From Aphis gossypii (lineage: Eukaryota > Arthropoda > Insecta > Hemiptera > Aphididae): a stretch of 64,000 bases of DNA. Shown here piece after piece: positions 13,112-28,873 of the stretch. Positions within the stretch are counted from its first letter, which is position 1. The number at the start of each line of letters is the position of its first letter. The DNA lies in NCBI RefSeq assembly GCF_020184175.1, contig NC_065531.1:6593213-6657212 (forward strand), in the 5' to 3' direction. A program made the position numbers and the translations under genes. The notes below the pieces were generated by a model, which made no database searches, was not told the origin of the DNA, and saw nothing but the letters and a program-made list of their open reading frames with translations.

Positions 13112-16100
13112 GTAAGTTATTATAACTTTGTTTTTACTAAAATGTATCCTTAATTAGACTTCATCAATTTACCCCTGGCAAGGTATTGTATAACTTTAGT
13201 CAATTTATTTAAAATTCATCCAGTATTCCAGTACAAACTATATATTTTAAAAATCAAATTGTTATCGAGTTACTCAACTAATACCAGTTTCTATTTTTTC
13301 AGTTTTTAAAACGCCAACTATACTACAACAAAAGAAGTTTTGACGAGATGTCACTTAATCACACATACAATAAACAACAAATACGATGGTTTAAGTCTGT
13401 TAATAATAACAGTGAATTTAGGTGTTATTCCAAACTATTAAACCTTTTTACACGGCTGTTAAAAAGTTTGAATTATAGGTTATTAATCAAATTTTATTTT
13501 ACATATAAAATCTTAAATACTATTTATATAAATATATATCTTATTCAGTGGCGTATTTACAGAGAAAAAAAACCGATACATATCCTTGCTGTATAGTAAA
13601 GTAATAAGTATAGAAATTGGTATTCTATGTATTCTGACGACGGTTTCCAAGTTACAGTTAAATATTATAATGTGTGATAAAGCCATAAAGGCAATAGGTA
13701 ATATAGTTCTCATAGTTTATATAGGTAAATTATTTAATTATGTATAAACTGTGGACCCCCCCAGAAAAACGTTGAAAAAAAGCTACTGTGTATATATATA
13801 TAAATAAAGATAAAACCGATGACACTCAGCATTCGCCTAAAATTGAAACAAACACACGTGCAATTCTTATTCTATTTTTACTGACGATAATAATAAAACT
13901 GAAGTTTTAGTTAAAATCATAGAGACTAAAAGTAAATGATAGAATATTTATAAGTAAGCATATAACCATGGCTTAATAATTGTTTATCATCTAAAGTTTT
14001 ACAAATTTGTATGCAGTTAACCGATTTACCCCTGGCAAGGTATTGTATAACTTTAGTCAATTTATTTAAAATTCATCCAGTATTCCGGCACAAACTATAT
14101 ATTTCATAAATCAAATTGTTATCGAGTTACTCAACTAATACCAGTTTCTATTTTTTCAGCTTTCAAAATGCCATAACGGAAGTTCTATACGATGGTTTAA
14201 ATCCAATAATACAAGTAGTACATTCAAGAATATTTTAAAACTATTAATTCTTTTAGTTGCACTGTTAAAAATATGCAATTTAAAGTTATTAATCAATTTT
14301 TTTTCTACGTTAAAATCGTAAATAGAATTTCTTACCATTTATACGTGTATATAAATGCAGATGAAATAGATTTGAATAATATATTATATAACATGTTCTT
14401 TACGTAAGTTATTATAACTTTGTTTTTACTAAAATGTATCCTTAATTAGACTTCATCAATTTACCCCTGGCAAGGTATTGTATAACTTTAGTCAATTTAT
14501 TAAAATTCATCCAGTATTCCAGTACAAACTATATATTTTAAAAATCAAATTGTTATCGAGTTACTCAACTAATACCAGTTTCTATTTTTTCAGTTTTTAA
14601 AACGCCAACTATACTACAACAAAAGAAGTTTTGACGAGATGTCACTTAATCACACATACAATAAACAACAAATACGATGGTTTAAGTCTGTTAATAATAA
14701 CAGTGAATTTAGGTGTTATTCCAAACTATTAAACCTTTTTACACGGCTGTTAAAAAGTTTGAATTATAGGTTATTAATCAAATTTTATTTTACATATAAA
14801 ATCTTAAATACTATTTATATAAATATATATCTTATTCAGTGGCGTATTTACAGAGAAAAAAAACCGATACATATCCTTGCTGTATAGTAAAGTAATAAGT
14901 ATAGAAATTGGTATTCTATGTATTCTGACGACGGTTTCCAAGTTACAGTTAAATATTATAATGTGTGATAAAGCCATAAAGGCAATAGGTAATATAGTTC
15001 TCATAGTTTATATAGGTAAATTATTAATATGTATAAACTGTGGACCCCCCCAGAAAAACGTTGAAAAAAAGCTACTGTGTATATATATATATAAATAAAG
15101 ATAAAACCGATGACACTCAGCATTCGCCTAAAATTGAAACAAACACACGTGCAATTCTTATTCTATTTTTACTGACGATAATAATAAAACTGAAGTTTTA
15201 GTTAAAATCATAGAGACTAAAAGTAAATGATAGAATATTTATAAGTAAGCATATAACCATGGCTTAATAATTGTTTATCATCTAAAGTTTTACAAATTTG
15301 TATGCAGTTAACCGATTTACCCCTGGCAAGGTATTGTATAACTTTAGTCAATTTATTTAAAATTCATCCAGTATTCCGGCACAAACTATATATATTTCAT
15401 AAATCAAATTGTTATCGAGTTACTCAACTAATACCAGTTTCTATTTTTTCAGCTTTCAAAATGCCATAACGGAAGTTCTATACGATGGTTTAAATCCAAT
15501 AATACAAGTAGTACATTCAAGAATATTTTAAAACTATTAATTCTTTTAGTTGCACTGTTAAAAATATGCAATTTAAAGTTATTAATCAATTTTTCTTCTA
15601 CGTTTAAAATCGTAAATAGAATTTCTTACCATTTATACGTGTATATAAATGCAGATGAAATAGATTTGAATAATATATTATATAACATGTTCTTTACGTA
15701 AGTTATTATAACTTGTTTTTACTAAAATGTATCCTTAATTAGACTTCATCAATTTACCCCTGGCAAGGTATTGTATAACTTTAGTCAATTTATTTAAAAT
15801 TCATCCAGTATTCCAGTACAAACTATATATTTTAAAAATCAAATTGTTATCGAGTTACTCAACTAATACCAGTTTCTATTTTTTCAGTTTTTAAAACGCC
15901 AACTATATACAACAAAAGAAGTTTTGACGAGATGTCACTTAATCACACATACAATAAACAACAAATACGATGGTTTAAGTCTGTTAATAATAACAGTGAA
16001 TTTAGGTGTTATTCCAAACTATTAAACCTTTTTACACGGCTGTTAAAAAGTTTGAATTATAGGTTATTAATCAAATTTTATTTTACATATAAAATCTTAA

Positions 16101-19100
16101 ATACTATTTATATAATATATATCTTATTCAGTGGCGTATTTACAGAGAAAAAAAACCGATACATATCCTTGCTGTATAGTAAAGTAATAAGTATAGAAAT
16201 TGGTATTCTATGTATTCTGACGACGGTTTCCAAGTTACAGTTAAATATTATAATGTGTGATAAAGCCATAAAGGCAATAGGTAATATAGTTCTCATAGTT
16301 TATATAGGTAAATTATTTAATTATGTATAAACTGTGGACCCCCCCAGAAAAACGTTGAAAAAAGCTACTGTGTATATATATATATAAATAAAGATAAAAC
16401 CGATGACACTCAGCATTCGCCTAAAATTGAAACAAACACACGTGCAATTCTTATTCTATTTTTACTGACGATAATAATAAAACTGAAGTTTTAGTTAAAA
16501 TCATAGAGACTAAAAGTAAATGATAGAATATTTATAAGTAAGCATATAACCATGGCTTAATAATTGTTTATCATCTAAAGTTTTACAAATTTGTATGCAG
16601 TTAACCGATTTACCCCTGGCAAGGTATTGTATAACTTTAGTCAATTTATTTAAAATTCATCCAGTATTCCGGCACAAACTATATATATTTCATAAATCAA
16701 ATTGTTATCGAGTTACTCAACTAATACCAGTTTCTATTTTTTCAGCTTTCAAAATGCCATAACGGAAGTTCTATACGATGGTTTAAATCCAATAATACAA
16801 GTAGTACATTCAAGAATATTTTAAAACTATTAATTTTTAGTTGCACTGTTAAAAATATGCAATTTAAAGTTATTAATCAATTTTTCTTCTACGTTTAAAA
16901 TCGTAAATAGAATTTCTTACCATTTATACGTGTATATAAATGCAGATGAAATAGATTTGAATAATATATTATATAACATGTTCTTTACGTAAGTTATTAT
17001 AACTTTGTTTTTACTAAAATGTATCCTTAATTAGACTTCATCAATTTACCCCTGGCAAGGTATTGTATAACTTTAGTCAATTTATTTAAAATTCATCCAG
17101 TATTCCAGTACAAACTATATATTTTAAAAATCAAATTGTTATCGAGTTACTCAACTAATACCAGTTTCTATTTTTTCAGTTTTTAAAACGCCAACTATAC
17201 TACAACAAAAGAAGTTTTGACGAGATGTCACTTAATCACACATACAATAAACAACAAATACGATGGTTTAAGTCTGTTAATAATAACAGTGAATTTAGGT
17301 GTTATTCCAAACTATTAAACCTTTTTACACGGCTGTTAAAAAGTTTGAATATAGGTTATTAATCAAATTTTATTTTACATATAAAATCTTAAATACTATT
17401 TATATAAATATATATCTTATTCAGTGGCGTATTTACAGAGAAAAAAACCGATACATATCCTTGCTGTATAGTAAAGTAATAAGTATAGAAATTGGTATTC
17501 TATGTATTCTGACGACGGTTTCCAAGTTACAGTTAAATATTATAATGTGTGATAAAGCCATAAAGGCAATAGGTAATATAGTTCTCATAGTTTATATAGG
17601 TAAATTATTTAATTATGTATAAACTGTGGACCCCCCCAGAAAAACGTTGAAAAAAAGCTACTGTGTATATATATATATAAATAAAGATAAAACCGATGAC
17701 ACTCAGCATTCGCCTAAAATTGAAACAAACACACGTGCAATTCTTATTCTATTTTTACTGACGATAATAATAAAACTGAAGTTTTAGTTAAAATCATAGA
17801 GACTAAAAGTAAATGATAGAATATTTATAAGTAAGCATATAACCATGGCTTAATAATTGTTTATCATCTAAAGTTTTACAAATTTGTATGCAGTTAACCG
17901 ATTTACCCCTGGCAAGGTATTGTATAACTTTAGTCAATTTATTTAAAATTCATCCAGTATTCCGGCACAAACTATATATTTCATAAATCAAATTGTTATC
18001 GAGTTACTCAACTAATACCAGTTTCTATTTTTTCAGCTTTCAAAATGCCATAACGGAAGTTCTATACGATGGTTTAAATCCAATAATACAAGTAGTACAT
18101 TCAAGAATATTTTAAAACTATTAATTCTTTTAGTTGCACTGTTAAAAATATGCAATTTAAAGTTATTAATCAATTTTTCTTCTACGTTTAAAATCGTAAA
18201 TAGAATTTCTTACCATTTATACGTGTATATAAATGCAGATGAAATAGATTTGAATAATATATTATATAACATGTTCTTTACGTAAGTTATTATAACTTTG
18301 TTTTTACTAAAATGTATCCTTAATTAGACTTCATCAATTTACCCCTGGCAAGGTATTGTATAACTTTAGTCAATTTATTTAAAATTCATCCAGTATTCCA
18401 GTACAAACTATATATTTTAAAAATCAAATTGTTATCGAGTTACTCAACTAATACCAGTTTCTATTTTTTCAGTTTTTAAAACGCCAACTATACTACAACA
18501 AAAGAAGTTTTGACGAGATGTCACTTAATCACACATACAATAAACAACAAATACGATGGTTTAAGTCTGTTAATAATAACAGTGAATTTAGGTGTTATTC
18601 CAAACTATTAAACCTTTTTACACGGCTGTTAAAAAGTTTGAATTATAGGTTATTAATCAAATTTTATTTTACATATAAAATCTTAAATACTATTTATATA
18701 AATATATATCTTATTCAGTGGCGTATTTACAGAGAAAAAAAACCGATACATATCCTTGCTGTATAGTAAAGTAATAAGTATAGAAATTGGTATTCTATGT
18801 ATTCTGACGACGGTTTCCAAGTTACAGTTAAATATTATAATGTGTGATAAAGCCATAAAGGCAATAGGTAATATAGTTCTCATAGTTTATATAGGTAAAT
18901 TATTTAATTATGTATAAACTGTGGACCCCCCCAGAAAAACGTTGAAAAAAAGCTACTGTGTATATATATATATAAATAAAGATAAAACCGATGACACTCA
19001 GCATTCGCCTAAAATTGAAACAAACACACGTGCAATTCTTATTCTATTTTTACTGACGATAATAATAAAACTGAAGTTTTAGTTAAAATCATAGAGACTA

Positions 19101-22100
19101 AAAGTAAATGATAGAATATTTATAAGTAAGCATATAACCATGGCTTAATAATTGTTTATCATCTAAAGTTTTACAAATTTGTATGCAGTTAACCGATTTA
19201 CCCCTGGCAAGGTATTGTATAACTTTAGTCAATTTATTTAAAATTCATCCAGTATTCCGGCACAAACTATATATTTCATAAATCAAATTGTTATCGAGTT
19301 ACTCAACTAATACCAGTTTCTATTTTTTCAGCTTTCAAAATGCCATAACGGAAGTTCTATACGATGGTTTAAATCCAATAATACAAGTAGTACATTCAAG
19401 AATATTTTAAAACTATTAATTCTTTTAGTTGCACTGTTAAAAATATGCAATTTAAAGTTATTAATCAATTTTTCTTCTACGTTTAAAATCGTAAATAGAA
19501 TTTCTTACCATTTATACGTGTATATAAATGCAGATGAAATAGATTTGAATAATATATTATATAACATGTTCTTTACGTAAGTTATTATAACTTTGTTTTT
19601 ACTAAAATGTATCCTTAATTAGACTTCATCAATTTACCCCTGGCAAGGTATTGTATAACTTTAGTCAATTTATTTAAAATTCATCCAGTATTCCAGTACA
19701 AACTATATATTTTAAAAATCAAATTGTTATCGAGTTACTCAACTAATACCAGTTTCTATTTTTTCAGTTTTTAAAACGCCAACTATACTACAACAAAAGA
19801 AGTTTTGACGAGATGTCACTTAATCACACATACAATAAACAACAAATACGATGGTTTAAGTCTGTTAATAATAACAGTGAATTTAGGTGTTATTCCAAAC
19901 TATTAAACCTTTTTACACGGCTGTTAAAAAGTTTGAATTATAGGTTATTAATCAAATTTTATTTTACATATAAAATCTTAAATACTATTTATATAAATAT
20001 ATATCTTATTCAGTGGCGTATTTACAGAGAAAAAAAACCGATACATATCCTTGCTGTATAGTAAAGTAATAAGTATAGAAATTGGTATTCTATGTATTCT
20101 GACGACGGTTTCCAAGTTACAGTTAAATATTATAATGTGTGATAAAGCCATAAAGGCAATAGGTAATATAGTTCTCATAGTTTATATAGGTAAATTATTT
20201 AATTATGTATAAACTGTGGACCCCCCCAGAAAAACGTTGAAAAAAAGCTACTGTGTATATATATATATAAAGAAAGATAAACCGATGACACTCAGCATTC
20301 GCCTAAAATTGAAACAAACACACGTGCAATCTTATTCTATTTTTACTGACGATAATAATAAAACTGAAGTTTTAGTTAAAATCATAGAGACTAAAAGTAA
20401 ATGATAGAATATTTATAAGTAAGCATATAACCATGGCTTAATAATTGTTTATCATCTAAAGTTTTACAAATTTGTATGCAGTTAACCGATTTACCCCTGG
20501 CAAGGTATTGTATAACTTTAGTCAATTTATTTAAAATTCATCCAGTATTCCGGCACAAACTATATATATTTCATAAATCAAATTGTTATCGAGTTACTCA
20601 ACTAATACCAGTTTCTATTTTTTCAGCTTTCAAAATGCCATAACGGAAGTTCTATACGATGGTTTAAATCCAATAATACAAGTAGTACATTCAAGAATAT
20701 TTTAAAACTATTAATTCTTTTAGTTGCACTGTTAAAAATATGCAATTTAAAGTTATTAATCAATTTTTCTTCTACGTTTAAAATCGTAAATAGAATTTCT
20801 TACCATTTATACGTGTATATAAATGCAGATGAAATAGATTTGAATAATATATTATATAACATGTTCTTTACGTAAGTTATTATAACTTTGTTTTTACTAA
20901 AATGTATCCTTAATTAGACTTCATCAATTTACCCCTGGCAAGGTATTGTATAACTTTAGTCAATTTATTTAAAATTCATCCAGTATTCCAGTACAAAAAC
21001 TATATTTTAAAAATCAAATTGTTATCGAGTTACTCAACTAATACCAGTTTCTATTTTTTCAGTTTTTAAAACGCCAACTATACTACAACAAAAGAAGTTT
21101 TGACGAGATGTCACTTAATCACACATACAATAAACAACAAATACGATGGTTTAAGTCTGTTAATAATAACAGTGAATTTAGGTGTTATTCCAAACTATTA
21201 AACCTTTTTACACGGCTGTTAAAAAGTTTGAATTATAGGTTATTAATCAAATTTTATTTTACATATAAAATCTTAAATACTATTTATATAAATATATATC
21301 TTATTCAGTGGCGTATTTACAGAGAAAAAAAACCGATACATATCCTTGCTGTATAGTAAAGTAATAAGTATAGAAATTGGTATTCTATGTATTCTGACGA
21401 CGGTTTCCAAGTTACAGTTAAATATTATAATGTGTGATAAAGCCATAAAGGCAATAGGTAATATAGTTCTCATAGTTTATATAGGTAAATTATTTAATTA
21501 TGTATAAACTGTGGACCCCCCCAGAAAAACGTTGAAAAAAAGCTACTGTGATATGATATATATATATATAAATAAAGATAAAACCGATGACACTCAGCAT
21601 TCGCCTAAAATTGAAACAAACACACGTGCAATTCTTATTCTATTTTTACTGACGATAATAATAAACTGAAGTTTTAGTTAAAATCATAGAGACTAAAAGT
21701 AAATGATAGAATATTTATAAGTAAGCATATAACCATGGCTTAATAATTGTTTATCATCTAAAGTTTTACAAATTTGTATGCAGTTAACCGATTTACCCCT
21801 GGCAAGGTATTGTATAACTTTAGTCAATTTATTTAAAATTCATCCAGTATTCCGGCACAAACTATATATTTCATAAATCAAATTGTTATCGAGTTACTCA
21901 ACTAATACCAGTTTCTATTTTTTCAGCTTTCAAAATGCCATAACGGAAGTTCTATACGATGGTTTAAATCCAATAATACAAGTAGTACATTCAAGAATAT
22001 TTTAAAACTATTAATTCTTTTAGTTGCACTGTTAAAAATATGCAATTTAAAGTTATTAATCAATTTTTCTTCTACGTTTAAAATCGTAAATAGAATTTCT

Positions 22101-25100
22101 TACCATTTATACGTGTATATAAATGCAGATGAAATAGATTTGAATAATATATTATATAACATGTTCTTTACGTAAGTTATTATAACTTTGTTTTTACTAA
22201 AATGTATCCTTAATTAGACTTCATCAATTTACCCCTGGCAAGGTATTGTATAACTTTAGTCAATTTATTTAAAATTCATCCAGTATTCCAGTACAAACTA
22301 TATATTTTAAAAATCAAATTGTTATCGAGTTACTCAACTAATACCAGTTTCTATTTTTTCAGTTTTTAAAACGCCAACTATACTACAACAAAAGAAGTTT
22401 TGACGAGATGTCACTTAATCACACATACAATAAACAACAAATACGATGGTTTAAGTCTGTTAATAATAACAGTGAATTTAGGTGTTATTCCAAACTATTA
22501 AACCTTTTTACACGGCTGTTAAAAAGTTTGAATTATAGGTTATTAATCAAATTTTATTTTACATATAAAATCTTAAATACTATTTATATAAATATATATC
22601 TTATTCAGTGGCGTATTTACAGAGAAAAAAAACCGATACATATCCTTGCTGTATAGTAAAGTAATAAGTATAGAAATTGGTATTCTATGTATTCTGACGA
22701 CGGTTTCCAAGTTACAGTTAAATATTATAATGTGTGATAAAGCCATAAAGGCAATAGGTAATATAGTTCTCATAGTTTATATAGGTAAATTATTTAATTA
22801 TGTATAAACTGTGGACCCCCCCAGAAAAACGTTGAAAAAAAGCTACTGTGTATATATATATATAAATAAAGATAAACCGATGACACTCAGCATTCGCCTA
22901 AAATTGAAACAAACACACGTGCAATTCTTATTCTATTTTTACTGACGATAATAATAAAACTGAAGTTTTAGTTAAAATCATAGAGACTAAAAGTAAATGA
23001 TAGAATATTTATAAGTAAGCATATAACCATGGCTTAATAATTGTTTATCATCTAAAGTTTTACAAATTTGTATGCAGTTAACCGATTTACCCCTGGCAAG
23101 GTATTGTATAACTTTAGTCAATTTATTTAAAATTCATCCAGTATTCCGGCACAAAAACTATATATTTCATAAATCAAATTGTTATCGAGTTACTCAACTA
23201 ATACCAGTTTCTATTTTTTCAGCTTTCAAAATGCCATAACGGAAGTTCTATACGATGGTTTAAATCCAATAATACAAGTAGTACATTCAAGAATATTTTA
23301 AAACTATTAATTCTTTTAGTTGCACTGTTAAAAATATGCAATTTAAAGTTATTAATCAATTTTTCTTCTACGTTTAAAATCGTAAATAGAATTTCTTACC
23401 ATTTATACGTGTATATAAATGCAGATGAAATAGATTTGAATAATATATTATATAACATGTTCTTTACGTAAGTTATTATAACTTTGTTTTTACTAAAATG
23501 TATCCTTAATTAGACTTCATCAATTTACCCTGGGCAAGGTATTGTATAACTTTAGTCAATTTATTTAAAATTCATCCAGTATTCCAGTACAAACTATATA
23601 TTTTAAAAATCAAATTGTTATCGAGTTACTCAACTAATACCAGTTTCTATTTTTTCAGTTTTTAAAACGCCAACTATACTACAACAAAAGAAGTTTTGAC
23701 GAGATGTCACTTAATCACACATACAATAAACAACAAATACGATGGTTTAAGTCTGTTAATAATAACAGTGAATTAGGTGTTATTCCAAACTATTAAACCT
23801 TTTTACACGGCTGTTAAAAAGTTTGAATTATAGGTTATTAATCAAATTTTATTTTACATATAAAATCTTAAATACTATTTATATAAATATATATCTTATT
23901 CAGTGGCGTATTTACAGAGAAAAAAAACCGATACATATCCTTGCTGTATAGTAAAGTAATAAGTATAGAAATTGGTATTCTATGTATTCTGACGACGGTT
24001 TCCAAGTTACAGTTAAATATTATAATGTGTGATAAAGCCATAAAGGCAATAGGTAATATAGTTCTCATAGTTTATATAGGTAAATTATTTAATTATGTAT
24101 AAACTGTGGACCCCCCCAGAAAAACGTTGAAAAAAAGCTACTGTGTATATATATATATAAATAAAGATAAAACCGATGACACTCAGCATTCGCCTAAAAT
24201 TGAAACAAACACACGTGCAATTCTTATTCTATTTTTACTGACGATAATAATAAAACTGAAGTTTTAGTTAAAATCATAGAGACTAAAAGTAAATGATAGA
24301 ATATTTATAAGTAAGCATATAACCATGGCTTAATAATTGTTTATCATCTAAAGTTTTACAAATTTGTATGCAGTTAACCGATTTACCCCTGGCAAGGTAT
24401 TGTATAACTTTAGTCAATTTATTTAAAATTCATCCAGTATTCCGGCACAAACTATATAATTTCATAAATCAAATTGTTATCGAGTTACTCAACTAATACC
24501 AGTTTCTATTTTTTCAGCTTTCAAAATGCCATAACGGAAGTTCTATACGATGGTTTAAATCCAATAATACAAGTAGTACATTCAAGAATATTTTAAAACT
24601 ATTAATTCTTTTAGTTGCACTGTTAAAAATATGCAATTTAAAGTTATTAATCAATTTTTCTTCTACGTTTAAAATCGTAAATAGAATTTCTTACCATTTA
24701 TACGTGTATAAATGCAGATGAAATAGATATGAATAATATATATATATAACATGTTCTTTACGTAAGTTATTATAACTTTGTTTTTACTAAAATGTATCCT
24801 TAATTAGACTTCATCAATTTACCCCTGGCAAGGTATTGTATAACTTTAGTCAATTTATTTAAAATTCATCCAGTATTCCAGTACAAACTATATATTTTAA
24901 AAATCAAATTGTTATCGAGTTACTCAACTAATACCAGTTTCTATTTTTTCAGTTTTTAAAACGCCAACTATACTACAACAAAAGAAGTTTTGACGAGATG
25001 TCACTTAATCACACATACAATAAACAACAAATACGATGGTTTAAGTCTGTTAATAATAACAGTGAATTTAGGTGTTATTCCAAACTATTAAACCTTTTTA

Positions 25101-28100
25101 CACGGCTGTTAAAAAGTTTGAATTATAGGTTATTAATCAAATTTTATTTTACATATAAAATCTTAAATACTATTTATATAAATATATATCTTATTCAGTG
25201 GCGTATTTACAGAGAAAAAAAACCGATACATATCCTTGCTGTATAGTAAAGTAATAAGTATAGAAATTGGTATTCTATGTATTCTGACGACGGTTTCCAA
25301 GTTACAGTTAAATATTATAATGTGTGATAAAGCCATAAAGGCAATAGGTAATATAGTTCTCATAGTTTATATAGGTAAATTATTTAATTATGTATAAACT
25401 GTGGACCCCCCCAGAAAAACGTTGAAAAAAAGCTACTGTGTATATATATATATAAATAAAGATAAAACGATGACACTCAGCATTCGCCTAAAATTGAAAC
25501 AAACACACGTGCAATTCTTATTCTATTTTTACTGACGATAATAATAAAACTGAAGTTTTAGTTAAAATCATAGAGACTAAAAGTAAATGATAGAATATTT
25601 ATAAGTAAGCATATAACCATGGATAATTGTTTATCATCTAAAGTTTTACAAATTTGTATGCAGTTAACCGATTTACCCCTGGCAAGGTATTGTATAACTT
25701 TAGTCAATTTATTTAAAATTCATCCAGTATTCCGGCACAAACTATATTTCATAAATCAAATTGTTATCGAGTTACTCAACTAATACCAGTTCTATTTTTT
25801 CAGCTTTCAAAATGCCATAACGGAAGTTCTATACGATGGTTTAAATCCAATAATACAAGTAGTACATTCAAGAATATTTTAAAACTATTAATTCTTTTAG
25901 TTGCACTGTTAAAAATATGCAATTTAAAGTTATTAATCAATTTTTCTTCTACGTTTAAAATCGTAAATAGAATTCTTACCATTTATACGTGTATATAAAT
26001 GCAGATGAAATAGATTTGAATAATATATTATATAACATGTTCTTTACGTAAGTTATTATAACTTTGTTTTTACTAAAATGTATCCTTAATTAGACTTCAT
26101 CAATTTACCCCTGGCAAGGTATTGTATAACTTTAGTCAATTTATTTAAAATTCATCCAGTATTCCAGTACAAACTATATATTTTAAAAATCAAATTGTTA
26201 TCGAGTTACTCAACTAATACCAGTTTCTATTTTTTCAGTTTTTAAAACGCCAACTATACTACAACAAAAGAAGTTTTGACGAGATGTCACTTAATCACAC
26301 ATACAATAAACAACAAATACGATGGTTTAAGTCTGTTAATAATAACAGTGAATTTAGGTGTTATTCCAAACTATTAAACCTTTTTACACGGCTGTTAAAA
26401 AGTTTGAATTATAGGTTATTAATCAAATTTTATTTTACATATAAAATCTTAAATACTATTTATATAAATATATATCTTATTCAGTGGCGTATTTACAGAG
26501 AAAAAAAACCGATACATATCCTTGCTGTATAGTAAAGTAATAAGTATAGAAATGTTGTATTCTATGTATTCTGACGACGGTTTCCAAGTTACAGTTAAAT
26601 ATTATAATGTGTGATAAAGCCATAAAGGCAATAGGTAATATAGTTCTCATAGTTTATATAGGTAAATTATTTAATTATGTATAAACTGTGGACCCCCCCA
26701 GAAAAACGTTGAAAAAAAGCTACTGTGTATATATATATATAAATAAAGATAAAACCGATGACACTCAGCATTCGCCTAAAATTGAAACAAACACACGTGC
26801 AATTCTTATTCTATTTTTACTGACGATAATAATAAAACTGAAGTTTTAGTTAAAATCATAGAGACTAAAAGTAAATGATAGAATATTTATAAGTAAGCAT
26901 ATAACCATGGCTTAATAATTGTTTATCATCTAAAGTTTTACAAATTTGTATGCAGTTAACCGATTTACCCCTGGCAAGGTATTGTATAACTTTAGTCAAT
27001 TTATTTAAAATTCATCCAGTATTCCGGCACAAACTATATATTTCATAAATCAAATTGTTATCGAGTTACTCAACTAATACCAGTTTCTATTTTTTCAGCT
27101 TTCAAAATGCCATAACGGAAGTTCTATACGATGGTTTAAATCCAATAATACAAGTAGTACATTCAAGAATATTTTAAAACTATTAATTCTTTTAGTTGCA
27201 CTGTTAAAAATATGCAATTTAAAGTTATTAATCAATTTTTCTTCTACGTTTAAAATCGTAAATAGAATTTCTTACCATTTATACGTGTATATAAATGCAG
27301 ATGAAATAGATTTGAATAATATATTATATAACATGTTCTTTACGTAAGTTATTATAACTTTGTTTTTACTAAAATGTATCCTTAATTAGACTTCATCAAT
27401 TTACCCCTGGCAAGGTATTGTATAACTTTAGTCAATTTATTTAAAATTCATCCAGTATTCCAGTACAAACTATATATTTTAAAAATCAAATTGTTATCGA
27501 GTTACTCAACTAATACCAGTTTCTATTTTTTCAGTTTTTAAAACGCCAACTATACTACAACAAAAGAATTGACGAGATGTCACTTAATCACACATACAAT
27601 AAACAACAAATACGATGGTTTAAGTCTGTTAATAATAACAGTGAATTTAGGTGTTATTCCAAACTATTAAACCTTTTTACACGGCTGTTAAAAAGTTTGA
27701 ATTATAGGTTATTAATCAAATTTTATTTTACATATAAAATCTTAAATACTATTTATATAAATATATCTTATTCAGTGGCGTATTTACAGAGAAAAAAAAA
27801 CGATACATATCCTTGCTGTATAGTAAAGTAATAAGTATAGAAATTGGTATTCTATGTATTCTGACGACGGTTTCCAAGTTACAGTTAAATATTATAATGT
27901 GTGATAAAGCCATAAAGGCAATAGGTAATATAGTTCTCATAGTTTATATAGGTAAATTATTTAATTATGTATAAACTGTGGACCCCCCCAGAAAACGTTG
28001 AAAAAAAGCTACTGTGTATATATATATATAAATAAAGATAAAACCGATGACACTCAGCATTCGCCTAAAATTGAAACAAACACACGTGCAATTCTTATTC

Positions 28101-28873
28101 TATTTTTACTGACGATAATAATAAAACTGAAGTTTTAGTTAAAATCATAGAGACTAAAGACTAAAAGTAATGATAGAATATTTATAAGTAAGCATATAAC
28201 CATGGCTTAATAATTGTTTATCATCTAAAGTTTTACAATTTGTATGCAGTTAACCGATTTACCCCTGGCAAGGTATTGTATAACTTTAGTCAATTTATTT
28301 AAAATTCATCCAGTATTCCGGCACAAACTATATAATTTCATAAATCAAATTGTTATCGAGTTACTCAACTAATACCAGTTTCTATTTTTTCAGCTCTCAA
28401 AATGCCATAACGGAAGTTCTATACGATGGTTTAAATCCAAAATACAAGTAGTACATTCAAGAATATTTTAAAACTATTAATTCTTTTAGTTGCACTGTTA
28501 AAAATATGCAATTTAAAGTTATTAATCAATTTTTCTTCTACGTTTAAAATCGTAAATAGAATTTCTTACCATTTATACGTGTATATAAATGCAGATGAAA
28601 TAGATTTGAATAATATATTATATAACATGTTCTTTACGTAAGTTATTATAACTTTGTTTTTACTAAAATGTATCCTTAATTAGACTTCATCAATTTACCC
28701 CTGGCAAGGTATTGTATAACTTTAGTCAATTTATTTAAAATTCATCCAGTATTCCAGTACAAACTATATATTTTAAAAATCAAATTGTTATCGAGTTACT
28801 CAACTAATACCAGTTTCTATTTTTTCAGTTTTTAAAACGCCAACTATACTACAACAAAAGAAGTTTTGACGAG

